The notes beneath the pieces were generated by a model that was not told the DNA's origin, made no database searches, and saw only the letters and a program-made list of their open reading frames with translations. This document shows, in pieces, positions 15,401-28,750 of a stretch of 64,000 bases of DNA. Each line of letters starts with the position of its first letter. Position 1 is the stretch's first letter. Position numbers and translations under genes: made by a program. The DNA lies in contig QJNS01000131.1 in NCBI GenBank assembly GCA_004154925.1, positions 62,001 through 126,000 of the forward strand, read 5' to 3'. Origin of the DNA: Monosporascus cannonballus (lineage: Eukaryota > Ascomycota > Sordariomycetes > Xylariales).

Positions 15401-16952
15401 TAAAAGTACAAGTGTTTATTTAAATTATTTTCTTTTTTAGATATTTATAATAAATATTAATTAGAAATATAGGTTTATAATATCTTTTAAGCAAAAGTTT
15501 TGGCAGTATAGTAAATTAATCTTTTTATAAATTGATAATTATATTAATTCTCAACGTTTAAAAAGATTTCTATAAGTATTATCTTTCTTTTAGTTAATTT
15601 TATAAAATGACTCCTTTATTAATTTTATTTGTTATGATAATAATTCGAAGATATTAATATTATCGTTTATTTCCAGTTTTTTAATTCTATTAAATATATT
15701 GAATATTTTTATATATATGTACAATACGTTACTATTTTTTTAATTTAATTCATGTAAGATATTCGGGTCCTTCGTAATATATAGCGTATATTTTACCTTA
15801 TTAATAAAAGGTTGTAGGATAAATAATCTTTATATATTTCTGGTATTTTTTTAATATATTTTGAAGTGTTTTGTTTTTTTAGATGTTTTCTAGGTTAGTT
15901 TTTTCATTTTTTATATTTCACGTCGAATTTCTTATCGTAATAGCTTTTGTTCGTACTGGGCTTAGATTATATTAATACTTCATTTGATTTTGTTAAACAG
16001 TTTTCTATTTAAACTAATTAGTTATAGTTTTAAAATAGGAATTTAATCAATTTCTGGTCGAAATTCTTTATAAATATTTGGAAAATGTTTTGTTTTGATA
16101 TAAATACATTATTTAACTTAGGTTTATTATTATATTGAACGGTTTAAATCTTTATATATTTTGAAACAATATTATAAAATATAGGAAGTACGTTTCGTTT
16201 TTTATTCTTAATTAGTCGGTTAATTTTCATGCCTTTAAATATATTATTCTTTTTTTAATTGTATTTATATAATTCATTATTTATCTTAATAGTTTGCGTG
16301 ATATATTAATTGAAAATATTAACTATTAAAATTTAATCATTTTGATTTGACCGTTATTTTTTAATTTTGTATTGGATACATTAATTAAAATATTAAATAA
16401 ATTATTTTTAACCAAGGTTCAATTACCAAATTTCGGAAAGTAATATTATATTTTAAAATAAACTGTTTATTATATCGTCGTCCGCTTTTTATTTGTGTTT
16501 TGGCAATGGTTTTTAACCCTTTTTGAAATTTATATGATTAGAAAAAAAGATTTCGAGAACTTTTTCGAATCATTTTTAATATTCTTTAAATAATTTTTAT
16601 TATTAGTTTAAACCAGTTTAAAGCACGTTTTGTGAGAAATACTACTATAACGAAAGATTTATTTACGAGCTTGTCTAAGTTCTAAAAACGGAAATATATT
16701 CGTATTTAAGCAAAAAGATTTTAAACGTTTTTATGTCTATTATAAGGTTAAGGTTTTTGGCCTTGTATTTTATTGTAATAATGCGAATTAAAATGCTCGT
16801 TATTTAATTTATACATTGTTAAATTTATGTTTCTAAAGATTTAATTCTAGTCTAGAACTATATAATAATAATCGATTAAATATTAATTGGCATTTTGATT
16901 AACAAGACACTACTCGATATTTACCGGTATTATTAAATAAAGGTTCATAATG
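12497..16952 (-). pseudogene. Element A internal region, right half (gag-pol relic)
   Basis: AT-rich, RIP-saturated DNA between B and the 5' LTR of A. The section 13170-13260 matches the RNase H end of C and D on the minus strand, and 13900-14100 matches their RT catalytic block. The remainder up to 16952 corresponds by position to the upstream pol and gag. No open frame longer than about 60 codons supports a protein. Confidence 0.65.
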
Positions 16953-17343
16953 TATAACGGCTAAGAATTTAATTAACGATTAAATTTTAGTTGTACGAGA
17001 TTGTATTTGTAGAAACATCGTGAAAATTTAAATAATAACATAATTTTATTACGCATTTTAATATTAAATGTATTTTCGTTAACGAAATTATATATATTAC
17101 AAACTAATATTATTTAAATTATAAAAATAAAAAACCTATATATTTTACTTATACCGTAAAGTATTTACACAGTGTAACTTCTTAAACTTCTTAAGCTTTG
17201 TAATTCTTTTGCACTGCTTAATTAGTTCAAGGTATTAAAATCTTTGAAAGCCTTAAGCTAGCTACGTAATAGATTTTCGTATCGGGTTTAGTTTCTCTTA
17301 TTTCGACCGTTCTTAGGCTCGCCAAACTCGCTGGATTATAATA
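16953..17343 (-). repeat. LTR of element A, right (5' LTR)
   Basis: About 391 bp, aligned with 5203-5585 and followed by the duplication TTAAA (17344-17348). Small indels relative to the left copy explain the length difference. Confidence 0.8.
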
Positions 17344-18045
17344 TTAAACTTTTAATACTAAGTAACGATACGTTATAAATATTCCGGTTTAAAATCTTAT
17401 ATATCACATTTAAATTAATTCTTTTAAATATAACACTAATAACGAAAAAAGATCGCTTTTAATTAGTTTATATTTTAGTTTTTATTTCGTTTGTAATATC
17501 AATAAGGCGTTATTTCAATCAGGTAGGCATAAAATACCGCGGTTATTAAAAAGTTACGTTAGACCGTTTTCGCTTTAAAAAAAGTCTCGTATATTTTTCA
17601 ATACGATATATTATAATAAAAGTTAAATATTTATTATATAATTTTTGAACGACAGTTTCAAAAAATCTTATTATAACTTAATATTGTTAGTACATTTAAA
17701 AAATTATTAAAATAAACAAAGTACTCGACAAAGTTATTACTTGTTAAAATTATTCAAACTATTAAAAGCTTTTCGAAATTTGCAGTTGATAAACTCGTTA
17801 CAAACATTAACAATTTAGAAAAAGTTTTACATCAATGAATAAATATATAATAGACTTGATATTTTTATAATTTAAATAAAGTTAACTTGTTATATTATTA
17901 ATATTTATACTTTCGCTATTTAAAATATGTTTAATCTTATAAAACGTGATGAAGTTATTTAATTGTTTAAATTTTTATAATATTTCTGCTAATATAAACT
18001 CGTAAGGCTAAAGTTTAATAATTAGTTAAACTTTAAGCCATTTGT
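17344..18045 (+). mobile_element. Gypsy element G, right part with 3' LTR
   Basis: After A the sequence continues G for about 320 bp and then enters an LTR at about 17669-18045. That LTR aligns with the plus-oriented LTR of F (55110-55498): TATAATTTAAATAAAG corresponds to the F stretch CATAATTTAGATAATAAC, and CCAATATAAACCCG of F appears here as CTAATATAAACTCG. The distance from the G RNase H block to this LTR end, with A removed, agrees with F and C. The right border is approximate. Confidence 0.7.
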
Positions 18046-19929
18046 AAAAACTGTTCGATATATATCTAATTATAGAAATTTCAAAATCGAAAAAATATTA
18101 CTAAAATCATTTAAAATAAATTTAACTTTTGTAAAAGCGAATATAATAATTAGTAAACATTATAATAACTTTAAACGGGATATAGAAATCGACGAGCACA
18201 CTTTTTATAAAATATAAATGTAATTATATTATATTAAACCTTTCGATAACAAATAAATAAATATATATTAAAATTGAAAAGTAAATATTTTAAATAGTTA
18301 AAACTGATAAAATGTAAGCTGATATATAACACATAATAATATCGGTATTTACGTAATATTTTTTCTAATTTTATCGAATTATAACTTTTATAATTGTTTA
18401 AAATAAAAAGAATTTCGATTTTTTTCATATATTATAAGTGAATAAAAAGAACTAGCCACTCCGCCACATAACTAAAAGATTCGCAGTTTAAACGCTTAAT
18501 ATGTCAAAATTCCTTTTCCGCACTTAAGTAGGAAACGCCTCGATACTCATTTTCTTAAAACGTACTCGAATATATTTATTAAAATATTAAATTTATGTTA
18601 AATATAATTAGTTTCTTATTAAACTACCATTAATTAAACCAGCTTTTTAAGCAATTTTAATATATATTTTCGATGTTAAAAACTGAGGTAACTTTTTTAC
18701 TTTTATAGTAGGAAACAAAATTACAATATAATCTTATAAATTAACCATTTATTAATTATTAATTATTTTTTATTTTTTAATCTTAGTAAATATTATATTT
18801 ATAGTTATTTGAAAATTTTATTAAATACTGGTTTCATCGAACGTTTAAGTATTTTTATAACATTATATTTTACGAGAATACCTAGAGAAAATTTAAACTA
18901 TTTATAAACTATTTATAAATTATTAAGCAATATAGTTTCATAATTGTTTTTTAATTGAAATATATTTAAAGGTTTTTACTGCTTAATAAAATTTAGCACT
19001 AAATGAATTCTAATTCGTTTTATAACGTATTAAGTTAATACTAAATTCGCTATATTTGATTATACTAAAACTGGATAAAAATACGCTCAAGAATTTAAAT
19101 TAAAATTTTGTTTTATAATCGATATTGTTTTTTTCAGAATTAATTTTCGAAAATGAAATATTATGTCGGCTTTTAAAAACTTACCGTAAACTGAATAATT
19201 TAATATAAATTGGAAAACATTATATATAATATAAAATTGTTCAAAACTAAATTACGGATTTTTATTTTACTTAAATAGTTAAATTTATAGTGACTTCGTT
19301 TTTAAACCCTTTTATATTATAGTGTTAAACTATATATTTATAGTTGCGTAATCAAAATAGCAGAAAAAAGTACAACTCGGTAAAACGGGCGATTCGATAG
19401 CATAGTACGTTAATTTAATAAATATTAAGTATCTTTCAAATTAAATAAAGTTTATATTTTAATCTATAGGTAAAGATGATTAGTGTTGAAATAATTTAAT
19501 AAGTATTAATACATTACTTGACTTACCTTTATAGAATGTAGATAAATTAATACATATAACTGTTTTTATTAACTGTTGTAAATATTAAATTATATATATA
19601 TATATATAATATTAATAAGTTCCATATCGCTATATTTTAAAAGCAAACTATTTATTTAAAAAACCAGGTCATACTTTAATATTGTGTAATATTCAGCGTA
19701 AATATATTAAGAAATAACGTTTTACATTAATTTTATTTATTCTAATACTTTAATTTTTAACACTTTTAAAACTTTTTTACAAATACGTGTATTATATTAT
19801 GATTTACTTTAAATATTATACTCTCGTTTTTAATTCTATTTATGATAATTCGTTTTATTTATTATTAACAGCATTTCTTTACTATTATTATTATTTTCAA
19901 AAACTGTATAGGATTTTGCATTATTAAAT
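18046..19929 (-). pseudogene. RIP-mutated pogo/Fot1-like transposon relic, copy H1
   Basis: The part around 19015-19160 aligns with 49965-50190, where the minus strand reads as the DNA-binding region of a pogo/Fot1-type transposase. Similarity continues to about 19430 (AGTACAACTCGG and CATAGTACGTTAA against the region near 50330). No frame is open. The 64-codon stretch at 18234-18428 has no recognisable content. The relic is interrupted on its right by element C at 19930; its other limits cannot be set by eye. Confidence 0.5.
19925..19929. repeat. Target-site duplication TAAAT of element C, left copy
   Basis: TAAAT directly precedes the left LTR of C and recurs at 40887-40891 after its right LTR, 21 kb away. 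Confidence 0.8.
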
Positions 19930-20307
19930 TGTGACGGCTAGGCGGTTTAACCAACTATTAAATCTTAGTCGTACGGGTTTATGTCAGTAGAAGTATCGTA
20001 AGAAACTGAGTAATAGATATAGTAACGTATTACGTCTCGTAATACTAAGGTGCCTTAGATAACTAATTATTATTATAAGCTAGTATTATTTAAATTATGG
20101 AAGTAATAAGTATATATATGTATTAGTTTAGACATTATTACTTATTTTTACTTAATTATATTTAACGAAGTTTTGTTAAGCAATTGCTTAATGCTGATTA
20201 TTCGTGCTTAGCAGCTCTTTGCTAAATACCCGTTACGTGATCTGGAAGGTGGTCCGTATTATTTTCGTTAACCGTTTTCTAAGGCCGGAACCCGTTAAGT
20301 TGTAATA
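19930..20307 (-). repeat. LTR of element C, left (3' LTR)
   Basis: 378 bp beginning TGTGACGGCTAGGCGG. The first and last about 100 bp are only lightly mutated. It pairs with 40506-40886. Confidence 0.88.
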
Positions 20308-21695
20308 CAATTTTCTTTTTCCCTAAATTTTACCTTTAAGATTTTATTTTTCTTGGTAAGTATTACCGGTTTTTTACGATATCGGGTTATATTATTAATG
20401 GTCGTTATCAGGTTTCCTTTACCATTTATCGGCAAAACTTACTCTTTATTTTTGACGATTTTAAGTTTGAAATTCTGCCATATTTTTGGTATTTTTTTAA
20501 AGGTTAAAAATATAAAATAATAAAAAATATTTTTAAATATAAAGCTTGCATTAAACGTAAATATTTCTATGACGGGATTAACGTTTTTTTCCTTCTTGGA
20601 AAATATTTGCGCCGAGAATTAACGTTTAGAACGAAAAAAGGTTTTCGTAAAAAAACGTTTTTAAAGTTGCAAAAAAGTTATTAATAAGAAATAAATAAAA
20701 TTATTGCGCGTTTATTCCGTTTTCGGAAATAAAAGCCTTTTTTTCGTTTAAAAGAAATAAAAATAATATAACGAGAGTTGTAATCGTTCGAGAAACTGGA
20801 CGAACAAAACGCCAGAAGTAGGCTATCGTCGAGGCTTCTATAGCCTCATTAGTTTTTTTCGTTAATTTCGTAAATTAATTTAGTATCGGTAATACCGATT
20901 AGGGTATTAAAAATATTAATTAAAATGCGATTATTTCTGGTAGTTCCGTCGTTATTGGTAAAAGTTCTTTAATAGATGCTAGGCGCTAATAAGATTTTTG
21001 ATAAATTTTTAAATATTTTTAAAATTCGAATACTTTTTTTATTTGATTAAACACTAGGTAAATTCGTTTTTTTATATATCGAGAATTGTTTTTACTTTGT
21101 ATACCTGTTCGTTTTTCATTTTTATAATGTTTTATACCGTATATATTTTAACCATATTTATTGTTAAATTAAATAAAGAAAGGTCAAAAATTAGATAAAG
21201 TTTAATTTTTGATAAAAAGTCTATTTAATAATTGTTTTCTGAGATTTTTTTTGCGATTTTGTATAGACCGATATATTTCAAATCGAGTTTTTTACTGGGT
21301 TATTTTGTTTAAATATTTTTGGTAATAAGAAAAATTATTTTTTCTTTTTTAAAGATTAATTTTTTTAACTTTTTCTGGTTATAATATTTGTTTATTTAAT
21401 TACGTACAAACTTTATTTTTATTTTTATTTTTATTTTTTTGATATAGCCTTTGCAATTATTTTGACGTAAAAACTATTTTAACATTAATTGGACCGTCGT
21501 TATCTATTTTTCTGTAAATTTCTAAAATAAACCTAAAATTTACGTTTTCAAATATTATTTTAACACTTTTCTAATAATTAACATTATAGGTTAATTAAGT
21601 AATAAGGAATTTTTTAATTTAATTATTTTGTTTATAATTAATATAATATCGTAATTAAAATTTTAAATTTTGGTTTATTCGTTTTATTTATTTAT

Positions 21696-21700
21696 TTATT
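21696..21700. repeat. Target-site duplication TTATT of element E, left copy
   Basis: TTATT before the left LTR of E matches TTATT at 35805-35809. It lies in a run of TTTA repeats, so by itself it is weak, but the equal LTR lengths support it. Confidence 0.65.
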
Positions 21701-21906
21701 TGTGAGAATATAGCCCCTATAAGAATAAGGCTGGTAACCGACCAGCCACCGATCAGCCACCGACTTACTTACTAATATAAATCCATTATCTGGCAGCTAA
21801 TAGGAAACGCCAGATAGAAATAACCTAATATATTTATTTTTTGGAATCTGTTTTATAATTGGTTGGAGATCACCTTACCCAGCTTATAATTATCTATTAT
21901 CTTATA
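21701..21906 (+). repeat. LTR of element E, 5' copy
   Basis: 206 bp starting TGTGAGAATATAGCCCC. It aligns without gaps with 35599-35804. Distinct from the LTRs of B and of the A/C/D/F/G family. Confidence 0.9.
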
Positions 21907-24743
21907 ATTTTTCCATTTACTATAAAAAATAATGTAATAATTACTAAAAGCAGAACTTGCCGATTGCAAAACGAACCTAAGTTACCAGTCGAAAAAACCG
22001 CCGATCGGAACCTAACCGACGAACGATCGATTACGGTACGGGAACAGGCAAAAAAGCTTATAACGGAACTTTAACAGATAAAGGATTATGATTCCTGGGA
22101 TCTTAAATCCTTTTACATATATAATAAGAATACGTCCCGATAACCGTTACCTAAATAATCGGAAAACGGACGTAATATAACGAACGCGTCCTAAAATTTA
22201 AAATAAAAAAAGGTTAAAGTTTTTAATAATAACTAGATTTTGGAAATTATTCGTTAATAAAACGAATAATATTTGGAATTATTCCAATAGCTGGCCGAAT
22301 AATAAGTAATAATATAAGTTAAAAAAGTAAAATTTTATAAGTTAATTACGATATCGTTATAAAAACTTAACGACAATAAGTAAATATTATATTATAATTA
22401 CTTAAAGGTTTCCGAATATATATTAATTTAAAAAAAATTAAATAAACATTATTATGGAAATTTATATTAAAAAGTTAAAATAAAATGTTTTTATTCATAT
22501 TTAATAAGTTATAAGTTATGTAAATGTTTTTATTATAAGTATTTAATAATTATACCGCGTTATATTTAATTATTTTAATTACGAAAAAAAATTAAAAATA
22601 AAAGATTTATAAATTTTTATTAAGAAAAATTATATAAATGTTAATATTTTCGATAAAGAATATAAGAAACAATTTATGGAATTACGATAACGATCCGATT
22701 AATTACCGTTAAACTTTTATATGAAATAAAGGTTTTTGATTTATAAAATAAAATTTACGGAGGTTTTTAACTGAGAAAATAATTAAGATAATAAATGTTT
22801 TATTTTTAATTATTTTTATAAATTAATATTAAAGTTACGAAATACGTTATTACGAAAAAACGTTAAATTAAAACGAATTAATAATATGATAAATAAGGTA
22901 AAACGTTATTAGGATATTTAAAAAAAAGCGAAAAAAAACCAATTATTTTCCGTTAAAAGGATTGATAAAAATAAATAATTTTATTTTAACGCTTCCGGGA
23001 AAAAAATTCTTTAAAGCAAATTAAAAATATTACGTAAAAATAATAAGAACCATAGGCGTTTTTATATTCGAAAAATAAATAATTACCGATTTAATTCCGA
23101 TTAAAATAAGTCCGTACGATTTAATACCTTTAATTTTAATAAAGGTTTATTTAAATATTATACTTATAAGAAATTAAGTTATAAAAATGTAAATTGCAAA
23201 TTTAAAAAGGATACGAAAACCTTATTATCCCGGTTATACGGAAATAAGTTTCCAAAGGCCGTACAAAACATTATAATATATAACGATAAATTAAATTAAT
23301 TCCTAGATATAAACCTAAAAAAAAAGCCGGAATAAACATATATGTTTAATTTATTTCCGTTAATAACTATAAGACGGTCGGAATAAAGCCGCTTTTTAGA
23401 AAAAGGGTATTTATTAAAAAAAAGTACGGGGGATATAGTAATATAAATAAAAATGGATACCGGAATATAAGTAAATATTATAAGTAAAAAATTAACGAAA
23501 ATCCTTAATTTTTAATTAATTTCCGTAAATATTTTAGGCTTTATCGGCGTTAACGGCGCATATATTAAATATTATGGAACTTACGAAATTTTTGTTAATA
23601 TAATAAATAATAACGGAAACGACCGAAAATTTAAATAAATTTATTTTATAATATGCCGTAATCGGAAAGCGCCCGATTTTTTATTATCCAGACTTAAAAT
23701 AAGTAAATTAGGGATTTTGCTAAATATAATTATATATTAATAATTATACGGATTATTATAAAAGGTCGATAAATAGAAAATTATAAACCTAACGTTTTTC
23801 GGTAAGCAAATTTATACCGTTAACGTAATAAGCTTAGCCGAAAAATTAAATATCTCGGAATTCGGGAAATAGCAGGAATAAGAAATAACCGATTTTTTTA
23901 TATACTTAAAGAATTTCCGGCAAATATATTCCGAAAAAATAACGAAATTTTTTTTTAATTATTAAGGGCAAAATATGTAATAAACTTAATTCCAGGGAAA
24001 ACGCCCTTATTCGGCCTAATTTACCTTATTTCGAAAACTTAAAGGAAAATATTCCAAAAATATATTCGAAAAAACCTAAAAACAGGCCGAATACGTTATT
24101 TAAAAGCAAATATAAAAGTATTAATATTATTTATGCTTAAAAAAAAGGCAGTTTCCGATTATATATCGATTATAAGGGGTTAAATCGAAAAACGATAAAA
24201 AATTAATACCTTTTACCCTTAACTTTAAAAATAATAAATCGTCTAAAATTAATTAAGGTATTTTCGAAAATTAATTTTAAAAATATTTATTACTGTATTA
24301 AAATTAAAAAGGGCGATTAATAAAAAATTATTTTTTAAACGTAATACAAATAGTTCGAATATACGGTTATATTATTTAACTTTATTAACGCGTTAATTAC
24401 GTTTTAGGCCTATATATATAAGGTATTAACTGGATTAATTAATTATATATACGTAATATATTTAAATAATATAATTATTTATTCGCATAGCGAAAAAAAT
24501 ATACGAAATATTTTTAATTAATTTATAAACGGTTATTATAATATTAATTATTTGTTAAAACGTTTAAATGCGAATTTTTTTAAATTTCTTTTTTTAAGAT
24601 TTATAATTAATATTAACGGTTTGGAAATAAACCGTTAACGGGTCGATATTATTAAAACGTAATTAAAGTTAAAATTAATTTATAATATTTAAATATTTTT
24701 ATGATTTGCGAATTTTTATTAAAAGTTTATTATTTATTATTTG
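21907..24743 (+). pseudogene. Element E gag-protease-RT remnant, 5' part
   Basis: The open stretch 21859-22074 ends with a plausible gag N-terminus (NEPKLPVEKTADRNLTDERS). At about 23153-23215 the frame reads YYTYKKLSYKNVNCKFKKD, a CCHC knuckle in which the first two Cys and the His are all Tyr. At 23456-23464 a DTG aspartic-protease motif survives (KMDTGI, then VNIISKKLTKI). At 24138-24230 the RT reads GSFRLYIDYKGLNRKTIKN followed by a stop and LLPL. The gene is interrupted downstream of RT by element D. RIP stops occur throughout. Confidence 0.85.
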
Positions 24744-24748
24744 CGTAT
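24744..24748. repeat. Target-site duplication CGTAT of element D, left copy
   Basis: CGTAT precedes the left LTR of D and recurs at 31433-31437. Its mixed composition in this AT-rich context makes a chance match unlikely. Confidence 0.9.
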
Positions 24749-25147
24749 TGTAACGAGCTATGGAGTTTAACCAACTATTAAACCTTAAGTCGACGGGTTT
24801 ATGTTAGCAGGAATATCGTGGAAATTTAAGCAATGAATAACTTAGTCACGTTTTTTAATACCAAGGGCGCAGAAGTATATTATAGACGGTTAGTATTAAT
24901 AAGTATTGCAAGCTAAGGTTATTTAAATTATGGAATTAATAAATATATATATTCTTATTCCGTTAGCTGGATTACCATTAGTAAGTTAGTAATCCGACTT
25001 ATTGGCTTATTATCAGTAAGTTGGTAATCCGGCTTACTGGCTTACCACCAGTAAGTTAATAATCTATTACGTAACCTAATTTACATAATTTTTTTGGCCT
25101 TTTCGTTACGACCGTTTCTGGAAGCCGTAACTTATTAGGTCGTAATA
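24749..25147 (-). repeat. LTR of element D, left (3' LTR)
   Basis: 399 bp. Contains about 2.6 tandem copies of a 35-bp unit at 24974-25062. More heavily RIP-mutated in its right half than the partner LTR. Confidence 0.92.
24974..25062. repeat. 35-bp tandem units with hairpin, left D LTR
   Basis: Two full 35-bp units and a partial third. Each carries GTAAGTTGGTAATCC followed by GGCTTACTGG, so CCAGTAAG and CTTACTGG can pair as a short stem. The corresponding block is absent from the A, C and F LTRs. Confidence 0.8.
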
Positions 25148-25170
25148 CGATCTCCCCTTTCCCAAAAATT

Positions 25171-28100
25171 TTATCCCCAAGATTTCCTTTTTTCTGGTAA
25201 ATCTTTTTTGCATACATTTAATATATCTTCCGGTATATCCAAACGTCGTTTTCGCAAATCCGAATAACGATTTGCCCTGGTTAATTTAATTAAATTCGAA
25301 AATTTTAACGCGATATTTTGTTTTTTTTTTGTTCTGTTCGACAACTTAATTGCCAAATAATGGATAGGGTTTTTCGTTATAAGAAATATGTCCGTTAAGA
25401 TTATTCGTATAACGGGACAGGAATTCTTATTTTTATAATTAATTGCTATATCGCAAAATCGAAAAGGTTAAAAAAAAGATTAACGGCCGAAAAACCTTTA
25501 TTCGAAACTTTTACGCGTTTTTTTGAATATGTCGTTAGCATTAATACTATTAATTTTAGGGTGCGAAATTTGTTAATCGTACCTTTTAATTTTTAAATAA
25601 TTTCAACGATTTTATATAATTGGAATTGGAATCCGTAATTAAGGTTTAGGCTTTAAAAAATGGACGTTATTAATTAGAATATGGTAAACCAAGGGTTTCC
25701 CTTTTTGGATCTTATAAATTAAGATACTATTATTTCGAGTAGTTTCGCCGTTATTAATAAAAAATTTTTAATAAATACTGGGCGTTAATAAGGTTTTTGG
25801 CAGGTTCCTAGGTGTTTTCGGAATCTGGGTGCTTTTTCCATTTGATTAGATATTAAGTAAATCCATTTTATTTTCGTATATTAAGTATTTTTTCTATTTC
25901 GTACGTTTATTCGTTTTTTACTTTCATATTATCTTATACCATATATATTTTAATTGTATTTGCTGTTAATTCAAATAAGGAAACGTAAAACATTAAATAG
26001 AATTTAACTTTTAGTAAAAAATTTAATTAGTAATTATTTTCTAAGATTTTTTTAGCGATTTTATATAGACCGATATATTTGATATCGAGTTTTTTGCTAG
26101 GTCGTTTTGTTTAAATATTTTTAGTGACGAAAAAAACCATTTCCCCCTTTTCGAAAATTGGTTTTTTTAACTTTTTCTAGTTATAATATTTATTTATCTG
26201 ATTTTGTACGAATTTCAATTTTATTTTTATTTTTTTAATATAATTGTAGTAATTATTCCGATATAAAAATTATTGTGATATTAATTAAACTATTATCGCA
26301 TATTTTGTTATAAATTTGTAAAATAAAACTAAAATTTACGTTCGCAAAAGTTATTTTAATATTTTCGTAATAACTAAAATTATAAACTAGTTATATAATT
26401 AATAATTTCTTATCCTAATTATTTTATTTGTAATTAATATAATATCGTAAATAAGTTTTTAAGGTTTAAAGTTTAAATACGTTAAATAATTTATAATTTA
26501 GGCCGATTTATATTATTAAACCTTATTAAAATTTCGATATAAATGTTAATCCTTTATTTAATATGATTTTTATTAATAATCCGTATATATTAAAAACGTA
26601 TTTGAACAAAAAATATACCAGTTATTCGGCATTTATATTTTCGTAATATAATAAGAAATAAAAATTTCGAAAATTAATCGACGATTACGAAATTATTATC
26701 ATAATATATTCTTATAATTAAATTTTTTAATATAAAAAGTTTAATAATAAAATCAAATATAATTAAATATTATAATCGCTTTACGATTAATAATAGCTGT
26801 AATTTTCCGTATGGCTTATATCGTCGAGCCTTTACTTTAACGTAAATATTATATTGTTATATAATTTTTATATCGATAATTTCAGTTTAGGAAAAGAATA
26901 TATACATTAAAATTACTTTAGAGTTTTGTAAATCCTTAAATATTCGTATAATTAATGTTCGTATATTTTCCGTATTAAATCGTTTTAATATTTGTTTGGA
27001 ATTTGTATTTTGTTTTTTTTTGGTTTTCTGAGAAATTATCGTTATATTGTTGGATTTTTTAATATATATTGCTAGGTATTGCCCGAATTATCGCAATTTA
27101 TCGTAAGCGTAAATGTCTTTTTATAGTAATATCGAAAATTATATGGCTAACTTTAACCAATTTCTTTTCGAAGTTTGGTCGTTTGCGTAAAATATTTGTT
27201 TTGTCGTTTTTGATCTTTTTTTATAGATAATAACGAAATCGAAGTTCGTTAATTTTTCTGCGTATTTTAATTATTATCCTATAAGTTTTTTTATTGTAAT
27301 AAATCGAGTAAAATTTTGATAATCCGTATAAACCTTAATCTGGTACAAATTTCCCTTTAGGAAATGCCTGAATTTTCGAAATATTATAATAATGGCCATA
27401 AATTCCTTATTTGGAATATCGTAATTAAGTTCGGCTTTTTTTAATTTATACGAAAAAAATGCAATAAGATATAATTTGCTTTAATTATTTCGTTATCCGA
27501 TTATTATGCTTAATACGTAATCCGAAATATCGGTTTTTAATTTAACGGGATAGTTTAAATCGTATATAATTAATATTAGCTTATTGGTAATTGTATTCTT
27601 AATATTTCGAAATACCTTTTCCGTATATAACGTTTATTTAATTTTTTTTCGTAAAATGTATTAAGAGTATAATTATTTTATTAAAATTTCGAATAAACTT
27701 CTTATAATAGTTGGCAAATCCAATAAATGCTTATACGTTTTTAACCGTTATTAGCGTTTATTATTTCATAATTGTAATAACTTTCTTAGGGTTTATCTTA
27801 ATATATCCTAAAATAATAATATATCCCAAATATTTTATTTTTTATATATGGAATTAATTCTTTTTTGCGTTAATAAATAACCTTACGTTTTATAAGGCTT
27901 AAAAAATTTTATAAACGTATTTTATATATTTTTTTTATTTTCGAAAAAATGAAAATGTCGTCCAGATAATAAATGACGAAAATTTTAAGATTTTTTCGTA
28001 ATACATAATTTGTTATCCGTTAAAAGGTTGCTGGTACGTTCGTAAGTTTTATTAATATAACTAAATATTTAAATAATCCGTAGTTTGTTTTAAAAGTTAT

Positions 28101-28750
28101 TTTTTATTTATATCCTTTTTTAATCTTAATAAAATTATATTTATTTTTAAGATCGAATATTATAAATTATTTAATTCCGTAAAATTAGTTTTTTATTTCT
28201 GTAATTAAGAGTAATAATATTCGATTTTTAATAATAATATTATTTATTTATTGGTGATTAATTATAAATCGTAATTTTTTATTTTTTTTAGGTACGAAAA
28301 ATATAAAATATCCTGCTGGTAATTTCGAAGGTCGAATTTATTTTTTTTGTAATTAATTTTCCAGGTATTTTTTGAAAATAGGTAATTCGTTTCCGTTAAA
28401 ATTATAAATGCGATAAAACTTAATTGAAAATCCTTTCCTAAGGATTATTTCGTAATCTTATTTGCTATATTTTAATAATTTCGTATTAAGTTTTTTTAAA
28501 AAATGTTATTCGTATGTATGATATTATAATAGCATATTGGTCAAATTTTCTAATTTTTGGGACTATTATTTGTTTTTGTTTTAAATTGTTATTTAGTTGC
28601 TTTAATTTCGGTTTAATAATAATAATAATATGTCGTATTTTTCTTTAATGCCCGTTTTCTTTTTATATTTTATTTTTTTAAGTAATAAGGTATTTATCGT
28701 ATTCTTACGCCTATATCCGTCGCTATTATCGATCGAATATTAAAATTTTA
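25171..28750 (-). pseudogene. Element D pol remnant
   Basis: On the minus strand the RT catalytic block reads IFVIYYLDDIF at 27951-27983, with the YxDD active site intact. The RNase H C-terminal block lies at about 27165-27270 and matches the clearer copy in C. The downstream end of pol is the 61-codon open stretch 25171-25356, ending KKDLPEKRKSWG close to the 3' LTR. Stops interrupt every longer frame. Confidence 0.82.

Larger units (their letters stand above)
5203..17343 (-). mobile_element. Gypsy element A, complete but RIP-mutated, split by element B
   Basis: Bounded by two related LTRs (5203-5585 and 16953-17343) and the duplication TTAAA. Without the inserted B element and its duplicated target it is about 6.5 kb. 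Minus-strand coding is inferred from alignment of 13.1-14.0 kb with the minus-strand RNase H and reverse-transcriptase regions of C and D. The stretch around 13945-13985 corresponds to the RT active-site block, with its aspartates partly mutated. All frames are destroyed. A sits inside G in the opposite orientation. Confidence 0.8.
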
